Shown in pieces: positions 41,893 through 53,320 of a DNA stretch of 64,000 nucleotides. The notes under the pieces are model-generated. The model saw nothing but the letters and a program-made list of their open reading frames with translations, was not told the DNA's origin and searched no databases. A program made the translations under genes and the position numbers. How positions within the stretch are numbered: position 1 is the stretch's first letter; every line of letters begins with the position of its first letter. This DNA comes from Dermanyssus gallinae (lineage: Eukaryota; Arthropoda; Arachnida; Mesostigmata; Dermanyssidae). The stretch is from assembly GCA_003439945.1 (NCBI GenBank), contig QVRM01006574.1, positions 559,501 to 623,500 of the forward strand. The letters are read 5' to 3'.

Positions 41893-42206
41893 AGTGTTAG
41901 TCGTCGATAACCAACTAGCGGCTACCGTTTGTAGTATGATGTAAACAAACAGTCGTAAAATGTAAACAATCACGCTGTCGAACGAAAGTTTCGAACACAC
42001 TCGAGAGGCGGACTGGCCTGGACAGGTTAGGGTCCTGACGTTCAGTGGAACGACTACCGGGCCTGCGTCGCGCGTCTATGGAAGCGTCACGCAACACTGT
42101 CTCACTGCACCAATTGGCGCCGCAATCATCGAACTCGAATTGGCTACACAATTAGATCTTCCGGGAACACAGGTAAGAAGCGTCCGCACTCGACCAAGTG
42201 ATCGAG

Positions 42207-42228
42207 AAAAAAAAAAAAAAAAAAAAAT
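42207..42228 (+). repeat. A22 run at the 5' border of LINE F
   Basis: An uninterrupted A run between the LINE F leader and the CR1-like fragment. In the orientation of both elements it is poly(T), so it is not the tail of either. It may be the tail of a lost plus-strand insertion. Confidence 0.9.
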
Positions 42229-42239
42229 TGAACTTATAC

Positions 42240-43270
42240 TTTATTCTGGCCATTCCTTGTAGATTGGGTCTCATGCATCCACTGGTGGACGCGTTCAGTC
42301 ACTTGCTGATATAAACCGTTTGTTGTACAAGCATTTGTAAAAGTAGCCTTTATTGTTTGAGAATCTAAAAGGGACACATTTTGCCAGTCAATTCTTAGAA
42401 GGTTAAAATCCCCAACAATTATAATTGGTTAGCACTATCACAAATATTCTCAAAAGAATCACATATTCTGTTTATGCGATTCTTGCGTTCTGGCAGCGAT
42501 CCAGCATTCGTAGCATAAAAACATGCTATCCTGACTAATTATGATTTTGAAAACACGTCCAGTGCTAATGCTTCAATATCATCCTCTAACTTGACCTCAC
42601 AAAACTTTAGCGTTTTTCTAATTAGTATACAGACACCACCTCCTCGAGAGCCCCGATTGCACCGAAGTACTGAATACCTATTTTCACAGCTTAATTCACA
42701 ATTTGTAACATGTCTCCCGCCTATACCTAACCATGATTCGGTTATAAATATTAAATCAAAATTATGTAAGGCTGTATATGAATTGAGCAACTGAACACGA
42801 TCATCCTTTCCAGTCGAGCGTGCATTGAAATATAAACATTTTAGAGCGCAGTTAACCATGGGTGGAGTGGGGGAGGCGGAACTGCTGGATTGAATGGGGC
42901 GATTAGTTTCGGTGGTAGAGGTGGAAAATGATGCCAATCGTAGACCAGGGGTTCCGGGGTGGGGGACTGGATGGTTTCTAATGGATGATTGGAATATGGA
43001 TTTATTTTCAGTTTTTGTGGAGGCATTAAATTGTCCCGAAAATAAGAACTTTGATCAGCCAACTTTGATCAGTGCCGAACTCACGTCAACGTGGGCCGCG
43101 AATGGCATTTCCATATAGTGACGATTCAAGTATGGGAAAGAGTATACAAACGAATGGCCTTTACGGCAACGCTTAACGTCGTTTGCAGCTAAACGTCCTC
43201 CGTTGCGAAACTTATTCAGTTTAGTTTTGCATAAGTCAATCTCCAGCTTATTTCCCATGAGATACATGGA
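42240..43270 (-). mobile_element. CR1-like LINE 5' part (ORF1 end and APE endonuclease)
   Basis: The minus strand reads NCALKCLYFNARSTGKDD, YTALHNFDLIFITESWLG and SRGGGVCILIRKTLKFCEV (42937-42540), then in broken frames GDFNLLRIDWQNVS and NGLYQQVTE, the order of an APE endonuclease. Upstream (43270-42840) proline-rich and basic frames (HHFPPLPPKLIAPFNP, LAANDVKRCRKGHS) may be the end of ORF1. It could be the 5' part of LINE X, displaced by LINE F, but the joint does not reconstruct cleanly. Confidence 0.65.
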
Positions 43271-44199
43271 AGTCTACTTGTCCACCTAGGAAGGGATCGG
43301 ACAGCTCGGTGCATCCTCTCCTTCCCAAAAAATAGGTTCATTGTGTGCTATTCTAGTGTAAGCGGATACTCAACTTCTGGATGAGATTCTCTACGTCGGG
43401 ATTAAGCAGAAGGTTTTTTAGGTGCTCTACGTACTCGGTACTTAGATAGTGCCGTACCCGCTTACGAGATTGGTTAACATAGGTTTATTTTTGCTCATTC
43501 AGACCGGCCTCCTCTCGCTTGGCATGTTCGACTTTATAGTCATGACAACTATGTAGCACTTCCTACCAGAGGCATCCTCTGTCCATCGCTTGGGTTAAAG
43601 CTGTGAGTATGTGCTGACTTTAGCTAACCTCAGCAAGCCGAGTTCTCTGTGTCGGAGGTAACAAGTCCGTTTGAATTACGGCCGGGATCTCCGCGGCCTG
43701 AACCTTCTTCACTTGACTGCTCTCAGCATCATTCTTTGGAAATACCGACAGCAGACATCTACACCACTTTCAACTACGACACTTTCGATACTGTCGATAC
43801 TGAAGGAGTCGCCCGATCGGGTTGTCGCGTCGGCTTCATCTGTAAAAGTTTGCCGTTTCTGACCTAGAGCCAGAACGCGACTACAGCTGCATAACTTCTT
43901 GCAGCAAGTTCCAGCGCTACAAAGCTCCGAAAATAATTATCATTATCATAAATTTACACAACAAGCCTCTATGATACTCCTGCCGTTATGCCAGCTGAAA
44001 GTGAAATCTTGACGTGCCAACGTACTTAACGCGTACATGATCCAAAGGCCGCAGAACAACTTTTCCTTTATTGTCATTAGCTCCGTCATAAGTTTTGCAA
44101 TTAAATTATTGCAAGAATGATAATAATGTTCCTGAGGAAAAATTCACACAGTGTTTTTTTTACTATATCACTATGTGAGGGGTGAGGGTTATTCTTAGA
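43271..44199. other. no gene recognised
   Basis: Two overlapping short plus frames (43649-43867) have no known motif. No repeat was recognised. Confidence 0.35.
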
Positions 44200-44276
44200 T
44201 TCAAGATTCGGGATTCAAATCGTGGTTTATTAAAGGAACTGCATTATACAATGCTTTAGTTCTCATTAAAAAAAAA

Positions 44277-44388
<112 letters not shown>

Positions 44389-44498
44389 GGATTAAGATAT
44401 CTTGCTGTCAGCTATGGACAATCACAAAATAAGTTTGTTCAGCCTTGCAGAATCAGACATCCTAACACAACACAAACAGTACGTGTGCCTCCGCCATG

Positions 44499-47189
44499 TC
44501 AACACCCATTAGTGAGTAACCATTTCTGGACCTCACGTGTAAAACAATTCAGGGAAGTGATGCGGCGAATGCGCTGTGGTATATTACTCCATATCACGGG
44601 CAAGCGAGAAGCAAGAGCTTGATGACTACATCTCTTAGTAACTAATGGCCCTACGAATGTTGTGGCACGCCTCGAGGTTCTACGAAACAAGGGAACAAGA
44701 GGAAAAGAAACATCGTAAGGAATATTATTCCGAGTAATTTTAAAGCCCAGCACGGCAACCTTCAGCAAATATAATTAATCGATCGTGAGGAGATTATGTG
44801 CCCCATAGAGATCACTGACGAAGAACTACCTCGAACCCACTACCCCATATAAGAATACCGTAGAGGAGAACTGGCAAAAACAGTGTTTTGTATACCATTA
44901 TAAGGCCATCTATAGGCACTCCGATAAGCCGCATGCGAAAAAGCGTTGAGATTATGGCATAGCATTTGGGCCTGATATGGTCCAGATGGGCACGCCAACT
45001 CATGAACTCATGTAGTATAAGCGCAAGGCATTTTGCGGTGTCAGAAAAGACCAACTCACTCCCAGCTAGATAGAATTTCCTGCTAAGGTGCATCCTTAGC
45101 TGGGGGGCTCGGAATAAAATAACGTTTGTCTTGCTGGTATTAACAGCAAGACCAAATTTATTGAAGATTGAAATAACTGTTTCCACTTGTGAGAGGAGGT
45201 AAGGCAACTCCGAATTGATTTCGGAAACGTTGAGCCGAAAAAGTAACGTCGTGTCATCAGCAAAAGCGATCGGTTTGCCCAAGTTTTCTTTCTGGGTATT
45301 CAAGAGGATAAAATTGATAAGGATTAATAACAGCAGAGGTCCGAGCACTGAACCCTGGGGAGTACCGATATCTACCGGTCTCCATGCAGATTCGACTGTA
45401 CCAACTCTCACTGCCTGAGTTCTTGAGGTTAGGTACGAGCGGAGCCAGTCGATTGCACCCGATGAACACCCTAATACGTGCAGCATTTGTAGGAGGAATG
45501 CGTGGTTGAGACAATTGAAGGCAGCGGCTACATTCAGGAAAATTCCGAGACATATTTTTGTCGATTCTACTGAATCCACGACAGACTGCCATAAATGGGC
45601 GAGGGCCAGCTCCGTTGAACGACCATGGCGGAAGCCAAATTGCTGCGACGACAAAAAGTGAATGGACTCCAAATGTTGCTCAAACCTTGACAAAGCCGCT
45701 TTTTCTAGTATTTTGGACACATAATCCACCAGGCTTATAGGACGGTAGCTGCCTGGTAGAGTTTTATCGCCTTTTTTTTATAGAGCGGAGTTACATTCGA
45801 GGCCTTGAGGCGTGTGGGGAAGATCCCAGAGGTAAAGGAGAGATTCACAATTCTTGTCAGGGGTCCGACAATGAAAGGGGCCGCTTTAGAAGTTTACCGG
45901 GTATTCCCATAGCCCCAAGCTCCAGCTCGCTTTTTGTTTGATTAGGAGTGAGTACACTTCGGACTTAGACACTGGGCGAAAACTCAATGATTTGCCCTTG
46001 TGGTTTCATAGATCTGCAAGAATGGGCGCTAAATCGCCTTGTAGACAGAGAGGCGCGGTAGTGACCGAACCAATAGTTGCAAAGTGCCGATTGAGCTCAT
46101 CGGCAATTTCTTGTGGTTCAGTAACAGACCGATTAGGAGATACAGTCAGAGTGGGAGGCAGTTCTACTGAGCGGTTTTGTTTACCACATCTCTTCGGCGC
46201 GCCGTCTCTGTGAGTTTTAGTGCGCAGTGGAAAAAAAGACTCGTAGAGGTTTAAAAGAATATCTCGAAAAGCCTCAAGAGCTAAGTCGACGTCTGCTGCA
46301 TCGAACACGGTGAGCCAGGATGATTTGCCGACGCGGCTTAAAAAAAGATCGATGCTAGCTCTATCGTGTGCCCGATAGGGCACGCGAGATTCAACCTGAG
46401 GTGCATTGCCCTCTTCGCCGTCATCAGAAATGAAGACAAAGACTGGTAGATGGTCTGAAAAAAGCAAGGTGTCGAGAATCGCTGGTTGGACAATAGAAAA
46501 GCCGGAGCAGTTACGAACTGCGATATGGTCAATACAAGTGCGGGAGAGGGGACGTGTGACACGATCGATAAGATGGATCAGATCCCTGCACGAAAAGAAG
46601 GAGATATAGTCTGCGGGCGACGGTTTGGCTAACAAATTGACATTCGCATCACCGAGAGCTAGGCAAGGAAGTGAGGAGCTTCTGGGCAAAATATCATCCA
46701 AAATGAGCAAAAAAAAATGAGCAAAGTATCTTTATAAATTGCATTGTTCGAATAGAAACCTACGATATAGCCTTCAAAGTCCATATGCTTTTTAATATGG
46801 ACACGTACCGCTTGCACGTTACCGTCAGCACTGCTTAGCCCAAAAGATGCGAGAACCTTGCAGGTTGAACGAACAAAGATTCCAACCCCACCTCCAAGCC
46901 TGTCAACATTTCTATGCGACGCAAAAAAGTCAAACCCCTCAAGTGAATAAGCCGGAATGTCAACATCCTTCAGCCATATCTCACTAACAACCACAGCGTC
47001 GATTTCCGCTCCCTCATAACTAACAAAGCCACTCAAATGTTTCAACTGTCCCGACTTTTTTAGTCCCAGGGTGCCTGCATTTAGATGCATAACCGCAAGC
47101 TTACTTTTGTTCCTGTGGAGATAGGGCCACTCTTTGCAGCCGCGAATATTTGTACTACTCAAAAGGTCATTGTGGATGTGCTTATACAT
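44499..47189 (-). pseudogene. LINE D ORF2: APE endonuclease and RT (frameshifted)
   Basis: Endonuclease: KLAVMHLNAGTLGLKKSGQL, EIDAVVVSEIWLKD and GGGVGIFVRSTCKV (47189-46659), then after a frame change near 46.7 kb LALGDANVNLLAKPS, TCIDHIAVRN and LLFSDHLPVFVF. A further break near 45.75 kb leads to the RT (45729-44812): EKAALSRFEQHLESIHFLS, QQFGFRHGRSTELAL, LNVAAAFNCLNHAF (motif A aspartate changed to N), IGTPQGSVLGPLL and IAFADDTTLLF. The C-terminal part (44768-44499) has RRTSRRATTFVGPLVTKRC. Its motif A change and frameshifts make it inactive. Confidence 0.85.
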
Positions 47190-47249
47190 AATATAAGTAG
47201 AGATTAAAATCTAAAACTCTAATTATTAGTATAGACCGCACTTTTTAAA

Positions 47250-48550
47250 CTATTTAAAAACTGATAGAAGTGGATGGATTGCGTCGAGAAGCTTCTTTAG
47301 ACAGGATGCTGCTCGCGGTGATACAGCTTTGAGAACTCGCAAGATGGGTTTCAGCCCAGAGAAGAGTGAAGACGGCTTTAACAAGGAAGTTGGTTGTTTT
47401 CGCTTGGTTGAAGTGTTTGGTTTACAGATTCTAACTGGACGCTTTGTAGTAGGTACAGTCGATTTGGTAGGAATTGTAGAAACGACCGGCAGATTGACAC
47501 GTATTTCTGGGCCAGCTGAAGTCTCGACAGCTAGCGAGCGAACTACCGCAGCGTATGTAGGCTTTGCCGGGGAATTAGTGGCCACTGTAGCTTGACGATC
47601 CTCGTGAGTAGCCAGGGAGGGTTTCGGGTCTGCGTCGGCCGAGTCAACAACCTTCAGCGTTTTGGCGTTAGGCAGCTCCTGGCTGATACGTTGCATGAGG
47701 CGGCACTCCACCAGGGCCTTTCGTTTTTCAATCTCATGCCGCGGAGGACGATGAGTGTGGACCTTTACAATTTACGCATTTGGGTGCATTGCGGCAACTT
47801 GCCACTAGGTGCTCTGGCTGCCCGCACTGTTTGCACGCGATGTTACTGCGGCAATTTGCTGCAATATGGCCCAGTTTCAAGCATTTATAGCATGCAGTAG
47901 CAGCTCCTGCGTGCAGAGTAACTTTGTGCATTCTGAAGGCCAGAAACACATCTGACGGCGGTATCCTGTTAAATTGCAGAAGCACACGATCCGTAGGTGA
48001 TGTCGTCGAGGTCGTACCTGTCTTCTTTACGTAGGTCACCCTCTTGGCTGCGATCACACCAGCATCCTTCAGTCCAGCCAGGATATCTTGTTCAGAAAAG
48101 CCCTTATCAACCTCGGTGATGACCGCTCTGTAACCTGTTAAGTCGTGACATTTAGCAAGTACAGGGACGTTGCAGAGTGAGGAAATTTCTGTGGCCTTCG
48201 TTGCACCTTCCACCGTGTCAAACTAAGCGTGGATGAAACCAAATTTGGATTCCGGCTTGGAAAGAGGGAAGCGTCTGAAGAGTTCGCCGCAGAGCGGTAG
48301 AAGATGCTCACCGAATGGCTCGACTACAGAAACCGTACGGCCATCTATGATTTTGTCTGTCTTTCGACCCAATACAACCTTGAAGAGGCCTTTGGGTTCT
48401 CTGTAGGATAAACGTTTAATTGCTCCGATTTGCTGTTTTAAACACCCTAATATCTTTGCGGTGGTTTTGTTAACAACCAGATTCCAACCCTCCTCGGATG
48501 AGTCGTTTTCGTCAATTTTATTAGCGGTAGCAATAAAGCTTCACATGACC
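47250..48550 (-). pseudogene. LINE D ORF1: gag-like with zinc knuckles (stops and frameshift)
   Basis: N-terminal pieces read LVVNKTTAKILGC, KGLFKVVLGRKTDKIIDG and LPLCGELFRRFPLSKPESKF, then an in-frame stop near 48225. The next frame (48213-47734) has FSEQDILAGLKDAGVIAAKR, CYKCLKLGHIAANC, CKQCGQPEHLVASC and CVNCKGPHSSSSA. A frame change leads to a basic C-terminus (47711-47250, TKRPVRICKPNTSTKRKQP). The layout matches LINE F ORF1 segment by segment, suggesting a common gag ancestry. Confidence 0.8.
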
Positions 48551-48560
48551 ATCTTCTTAA

Positions 48561-48939
48561 AGTGATATACACCCTTCATCCAGAAATCCTTCTTGGTGAA
48601 CTGTACGAAGTCTTTGCTCCCAGGTACAATGTAAACTACAACCCCTTCACCTCTTGTACGCAACTAAATGCGACATCAATCTCATTATCTTTGTCGGCCA
48701 GCTAACCCAAGTAGGCCCATTGCCAACGTATCTGCGACTAGATCGGCCTTATTCTTGAAGGGTTTCACACCACCACCACCTTCGCTGCTGCTTATGATGT
48801 CGTTGCCAGCGATGACAGCAAAGCCAATTCTCCATCGAATTAGCTTCGCTGACATTGTCTTCTTGTACGTCACCGTCATCGGCCCGGCTAGCTGGATCAG
48901 CTGTTAATATAGCCGGTAGCGACATTTGCCAGCGCGTTG
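48561..48939. other. no gene recognised
   Basis: Possibly 5' leader of LINE D. Small frames on both strands have no known domain. Confidence 0.3.
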
Positions 48940-49210
48940 GGGAGACATATAGCCATAAGACAAAATGTGGGAATCCCACAGGAGATCTACTGAGCTGCGT
49001 CTATTTCATTCTTCTGCTTACCGATTTTGTCGGCTTGATTCTACAGAAGTACCACAAGACCATAGTTGTGATGTATGCAGGTGACATAGTGACCACGCAT
49101 TACGACCTGCGTGCGATCAAGCGCATCACTTCTTTGGCAGAGGTGTTTCTTTTCATAAGGAAGCAGGGAAACAAACGCCATAGAGACCAAGGCTGTTCAT
49201 TTCAGAAAAG
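48940..49210 (+). mobile_element. degraded LINE RT fragment
   Basis: A plus frame reads CGNPTGDLLSCVYFILLLTD and then KTIVVMYAGDIVTTHYDL, worn versions of GxPQGDPLSPxLF and VVMYADDI with the second aspartate replaced by G. Only motifs B to C of an RT are left. The family is unresolved. Confidence 0.5.
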
Positions 49211-49814
49211 GGGCTGGCAGTCTAAGACGTTGCACGTTATGGCGGCTAATCCTTGGAGTTCGTCAGCTTTTCCGGGATCTGGGGTTTCGGCACCATTATA
49301 GTGGAACGACTTTTACTGCGCTCATCGTCGAGACAGTGCGCACTGCCTAAATCAATTTTTTATGGAAGATGAGGCGACGTCCGACGACTGTCCGAAAATG
49401 TTGTATTAGAATGAGCAAAATAAGTGTAACAAGTCCGTCAAGAGGTTGGAGACCTGGACATTTTCAGTGGCTCTCCGGTCTGATCTTGCATGTGACAATA
49501 TACCAGATACATAGTTCATGGCTATGATCACCTACTCTGTCCAAATATGAGCTTTCACGATAAAGGGTCTTGTGGCATAGGATTACAGATGAATAATAGG
49601 ACTTCGAGTGGCAGGTGCCCCGAGATGCACTAGACCGCTGTTCGGTGGACCAACAACAAAGATCGGACTAGCAGCGACTCTGCTAAGATTTACAATTTTT
49701 TCTAAGAGCTCTAGTAAAAAAAACTCTTTGGGCTGACTCTCAGACAACAACTAACGTCCCAGAATTGTTTTCGCATTGCTTTGTAAGACAGACGATACAA
49801 AATACAAATGTGCA
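49211..49814. other. no gene recognised
   Basis: No open frame of interest or repeat seen. Confidence 0.35.
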
Positions 49815-49895
49815 ACAACGGGAATCAAACCCGTGCACCTGTATGTCTCCTCCGATCGTAAGGCGCACGCAATCCACCACGCCACCGGGCTCGAC
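49815..49895 (-). repeat. tRNA-like short element (second family)
   Basis: The minus strand has TGGCGTGGTGG (A box, 49884-49874) and GGTTTGATTCC (B box, 49831-49821) with tRNA-like spacing. GTGCACGGGTTTGATTCCCG forms a T-arm-like hairpin. The anticodon region is not clearly tRNA-like and no T-run follows, so a SINE head or tRNA pseudogene is likelier than a functional tRNA. Confidence 0.5.
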
Positions 49896-50114
49896 GAGAG
49901 CTCTAGCCAACCCGAGCTCTGTCTTTGACAACGAAACTGTTCAGCATCACTTTTGTTTGGCGCATGATCACATGGATGCATCAAAATTGCGTGCCGTCAC
50001 TACTGCACGTGCCGCCATTCTATTCTAAAAAAAGTATTCTAAATTGGTTGCTAAGTAGACATATGCATCTACCCTTTTGATTTGCAATTAAGCTGTTTTC
50101 TGTTCTTCTACCTT

Positions 50115-50140
50115 TATATATATATATATATATATATATA
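50115..50140. repeat. (TA)n microsatellite
   Basis: About 13 TA units. Confidence 0.95.
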
Positions 50141-50475
50141 GTCCGTATAATACATATTGTATATGTTACACATATTACGAAGGATTAGCTAATCAATGTC
50201 ACGTGTCCGTTTCGATGAGGCAAGGTCGAGCCCACTTCAGACTTGTGTCAAATGGGTAGATATTGACATGCAAGCGTTTCCACGTTGCATGTCAATATCC
50301 TCCCGTTGTTAGAAAGGAACGACGACTTGCTGTCATGAGACGACAAGTTTAACAAAGTGACGACTTTGCGAATCGGGTACTTGAAACGCGAGAAGGCACG
50401 TGATCCGCGACCTTGGGACTACCCAATTGATAAGTATTTTCTCAACTTGCTGGTTTCTGCAATGTGGGCTGTATA

Positions 50476-50950
50476 CTAAGCTTCGTATGCGCCGCCACCA
50501 GCCATAGAAGAACCTAAGGAGTCGGTAACGGTTGCAACACAAACCAGCGTCTTGCCTTGCCCGAAGGGTGTAAGTGTCATCCCGTCTGGACAACTGCCGT
50601 CGTTCGCGCAGAGAACTGAGAGTTCAAGGATGCACGGACGACCGCATGACCTAAGCGCTCTGCTAAAGATCTTATGATAGCGGCATATCTCGGGCGTCGG
50701 CCTGCACTGATGATACACGATATGTTGTGAGGTCCCGGTTTATCGATAGGGTGATTACATTGTCATCAATAAGGGCTAACTAGGTCTGTCCTTAGTAGTA
50801 GGCCAATGCGAATCGTCTCACCATCAAGAAGGGTCCCAGAAGAGGAACCCAAGCGGCAACATTTTCAAGCTTTAACACCTAGTAGGTCCAGATCGTCCTT
50901 GACGTTACTCTTGCAGCCGGGCAGAAAGTCTTGGAATGACTATTATCGAA
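50476..50950 (-). mobile_element. R2-like (RLE-type) LINE C-terminal remnant
   Basis: Minus-strand pieces read LPGCKSNVKDDLDLLGVKA, SSSGTLLDGETIRIGLLLRT, HNISCIISAGRRPRYAAI, GSCPDGMTLTPFGQGKTLV and CVATVTDSLGSSMAG. In order they match LINE F (LLPGCKILSANEVELLGVP, LGTLLDDATTRICVGLRLGT, PDGMTLIPF, WDATVTDSLSPSMVG). A large internal deletion separates the first two, and WDATV has become CVATV. Confidence 0.75.
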
Positions 50951-51029
50951 GACCTCATGGGTCAGGCTAAAGAGGCATATCTCGTATAATAGATGAGTGG
51001 TGTGGGATGCAACGACCTTCATCTTGCGT

Positions 51030-51032
<3 letters not shown>

Positions 51033-51065
<33 letters not shown>
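51033..51065. repeat. (TA)n microsatellite
   Basis: About 16 TA units. Confidence 0.95.
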
Positions 51066-51070
<5 letters not shown>

Positions 51071-51838
51071 GGGTCGACATAAACAAGAGACATATGTTTA
51101 CCGTGGTAGCTGTAGTTTATATGACCACGCAAGGTCGCACCATATGCAGCAAACGCACTTACGAGTTGAAGTCTAAAACGGGTTTGTGCTCGTTGCAGTG
51201 CACGCATTTAATAACGCAAAAACACGTCATGAGATCATAGATAGTGCTAGAAAGCTTTCCTTGGAGGACAACTGTAGGAAACATTGTCAGGTATCTGAGT
51301 CAGTTAAATGTCCAGTTTACCGTTCTAAGTGAAAATGCACGATAATTTTCAAAACATACGTTTCATCACGCCCAGCTACAACTTAACGTAAACTCACCAA
51401 TTAAAACAATCTGCACAGCGCGTGCGTGCATGGTAGGCAACGCAAACACTGCTGCTGATGAGAACGAGTACACACGAAATGAGGTCGTTCGCGAAATCGG
51501 GCAGTAATACTGGTAGGTAGCAGACAACAAATCGTTACTGTAATGTCTAGGCTAGTTTCCTTTTGCATTGTTTGAAACAAAACAATACAAAACGTGTATT
51601 CACCATTCTTACGATAAAGCGTATGACTTACTTACTACGGTGTGGTATGGTTTTCTATATATTAGAGAAACAAGCATTTTTGCAGCTATTGTTAACATTT
51701 CTGTTTTGAATAATCACGTAATAATAACTTCGACAACGAAGAGTCTGCAGTCCGTGCTGCTGTTGCTATCAACAGTTAAGAAATGTTAATATCGATTCGT
51801 CTATAACCCTCTTAATGCCTCTAGCGCAAAGAGTCTGC
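51066..51838. other. no gene recognised
   Basis: AT-rich sequence with only short frames. Confidence 0.35.
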
Positions 51839-52090
51839 CTATCTCGAAGCTAGACTTCTGTAAGACGCCAGGGCTTTTTCAATAGGCCGTAGTGGTGAGT
51901 TCGCTGCCAGTCCGACTATCGACTTCGGGCGTACTAGATGGCGCGAGTGCCTCCCGCAACCCGTAGAACAGCTGAGGCCATGTTCTCCACTCAACGACAC
52001 CGGTCGTCTCAAAGGGAGCAAGTTTGAAACGATGTATGAGGCGCACAAACAGCCCCCCCCCCAGGCCAGCATACGTTTGAACCTGCTAGT
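51839..52090 (-). mobile_element. R2-like (RLE-type) LINE remnant
   Basis: The minus strand reads NLLPLRRPVSLSGEHGLSC and GLAANSPLRPIEKALAS, close to the remnant at 21.45-21.70 kb (CLLPLRRTGVAEGEHGLSC, GLATDSAVRPHGMT). The endonuclease motif is lost. Confidence 0.6.
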
Positions 52091-52324
52091 AAGTGCGTCT
52101 TGCCAACTGCTCCGGTCGTGTCATCCAAGAGTTTTTGCTGAGTGTCTTCAACTACGACAGCATCCAAAGCAGGCTGCGTTTGAAAGATATGAAATCGAAT
52201 GGCTGATCAAACCCAAGAATACTACATCCGTTGTACGTTGGACTTTTTAACCACCGGCTGAGGTGGGGAGGGCAGCCAAGGCTACCCTTCATCCAGCATC
52301 CAATGCCAGGAGCAGCTTTAAGAA

Positions 52325-53320
52325 TTATGATGTTTTCATCGGTGTATAGCTTGATGTCAGGAAACAGGCCCTGCTCTCGGGGCAAGCATTCATCACGAAA
52401 AGCAGAGTCGAATGACAGAACGGACAGTTCTCTCGTTGAACCATTAAACTGGCGCAGCGCATAAATTCCCGTGTCGATCTCCCTGTATAGAAATATGTGT
52501 CGAGCTCCTGCGGCTTGGGCCAGGGCAAAGCAGGACGAGACCGTTTGATCAAATTCGTCCGTCTGCCTTTGACGTGCAGAGTGTGCACGTGTCCACTTGC
52601 ACCTCTATTTTCGCACAATTTTGGTTTGGAATTAACCGTGGCCCGTAAGGACTTGAACCAAAAAGTGCGTAGGTGGTCCCCGGCCCGGCCCGTCATCCTG
52701 AATTCGGAGGTCCGGTAAATGCGACCGGGTCTAGTTTTCCCAGGGCACTTCTGAGCCGAGTGTGGCCGACTCGTGGCCGCTTGGGCTTGCGTGAAATCTG
52801 TCGCGCCATCCGTTTTATGCTCGCTTCTTTCCCGGATCAGAAGAACCCAGGGAAGCTGGCGAGCCAAGACGAGGACCGCCACTGTGCTCACCAAGCAGTA
52901 CGCCCGGCCTACCCGAAAAGCCATGCCGCGCTGCGCCGCATAAAAAGCATTGGCGACGCTGGTCTGTAGCCCCTCCCCCCCATCCCGAGGGAGAATCCGG
53001 GCGACCTTGGCAACGATGTACTTGCTATGCGCGGCACCCGTGATACCGGTCTCAGAGATGACGCCCAGATCCTGGCAGTCCTTCTGATCAGAACAGAATG
53101 GACCACGAGCGTCAGTTGACTCCACGTGTAACCTTTCAGCCCGTTAGGTAAGCGGCATTCGTGTTCTGTGGGACTTGTTCTATTCTCGAACGCAGTACAT
53201 GGGTTGCATCACGCGCTCTCCAACGTCTCCGGAAGTCAAACTGCTGTGGCAGTAGGGCCTGATTGACCACGTACTCGATCCGTTATATTTTTTGCAGAAG
53301 TCTTCCCCGCTTTTTCAGGT
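52325..53320 (-). mobile_element. R1-like LINE C-terminal remnant
   Basis: A 266-codon minus frame includes SKYIVAKVARILPRDGGEGL, ANAFYAAQRGMAFRVGRAYC and LVSTVAVLVLARQLPW, aligning with LINE C ORF2 (KVHTIARAMAKILPRSGGAD, AQRSIAIRVSRVYRTVSTEA, ALVLARMLPW) with an internal deletion. Further up, QALLPQQFDFRRRW and HVLRSRIEQ look like the LPxxQFGFR part of an RT. It is a scrambled, dead fragment. Confidence 0.65.

Larger units (their letters stand above)
37258..42205 (-). mobile_element. RLE-type LINE F with separate gag ORF and TAATG coupling
   Basis: A two-ORF element, both frames open. The 5' leader is about 42205-41745, ORF1 is 41744-40236, ORF2 is 40236-37327, and the 3' UTR has AATAAA at 37277-37272. 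The outer limits are estimates: the 3' limit is where CR1-like coding begins (near 37257), the 5' limit is an A22 run at 42207. No target duplication was found. Intact frames imply a recent or still active copy. Relatives lacking the 5' half occur at 14.0, 21.2, 50.5 and 51.9 kb. Confidence 0.8.

Noticed and set aside
41815..41893. Functional tRNA gene
   Set aside because: The B box is good but the A box and acceptor stem are poor; kept only as a tRNA-like element.
42207..42228. Poly(A) tail of LINE F or of the CR1-like fragment
   Set aside because: Both elements are on the minus strand, where this run is poly(T) and lies at the 5' side of LINE F.
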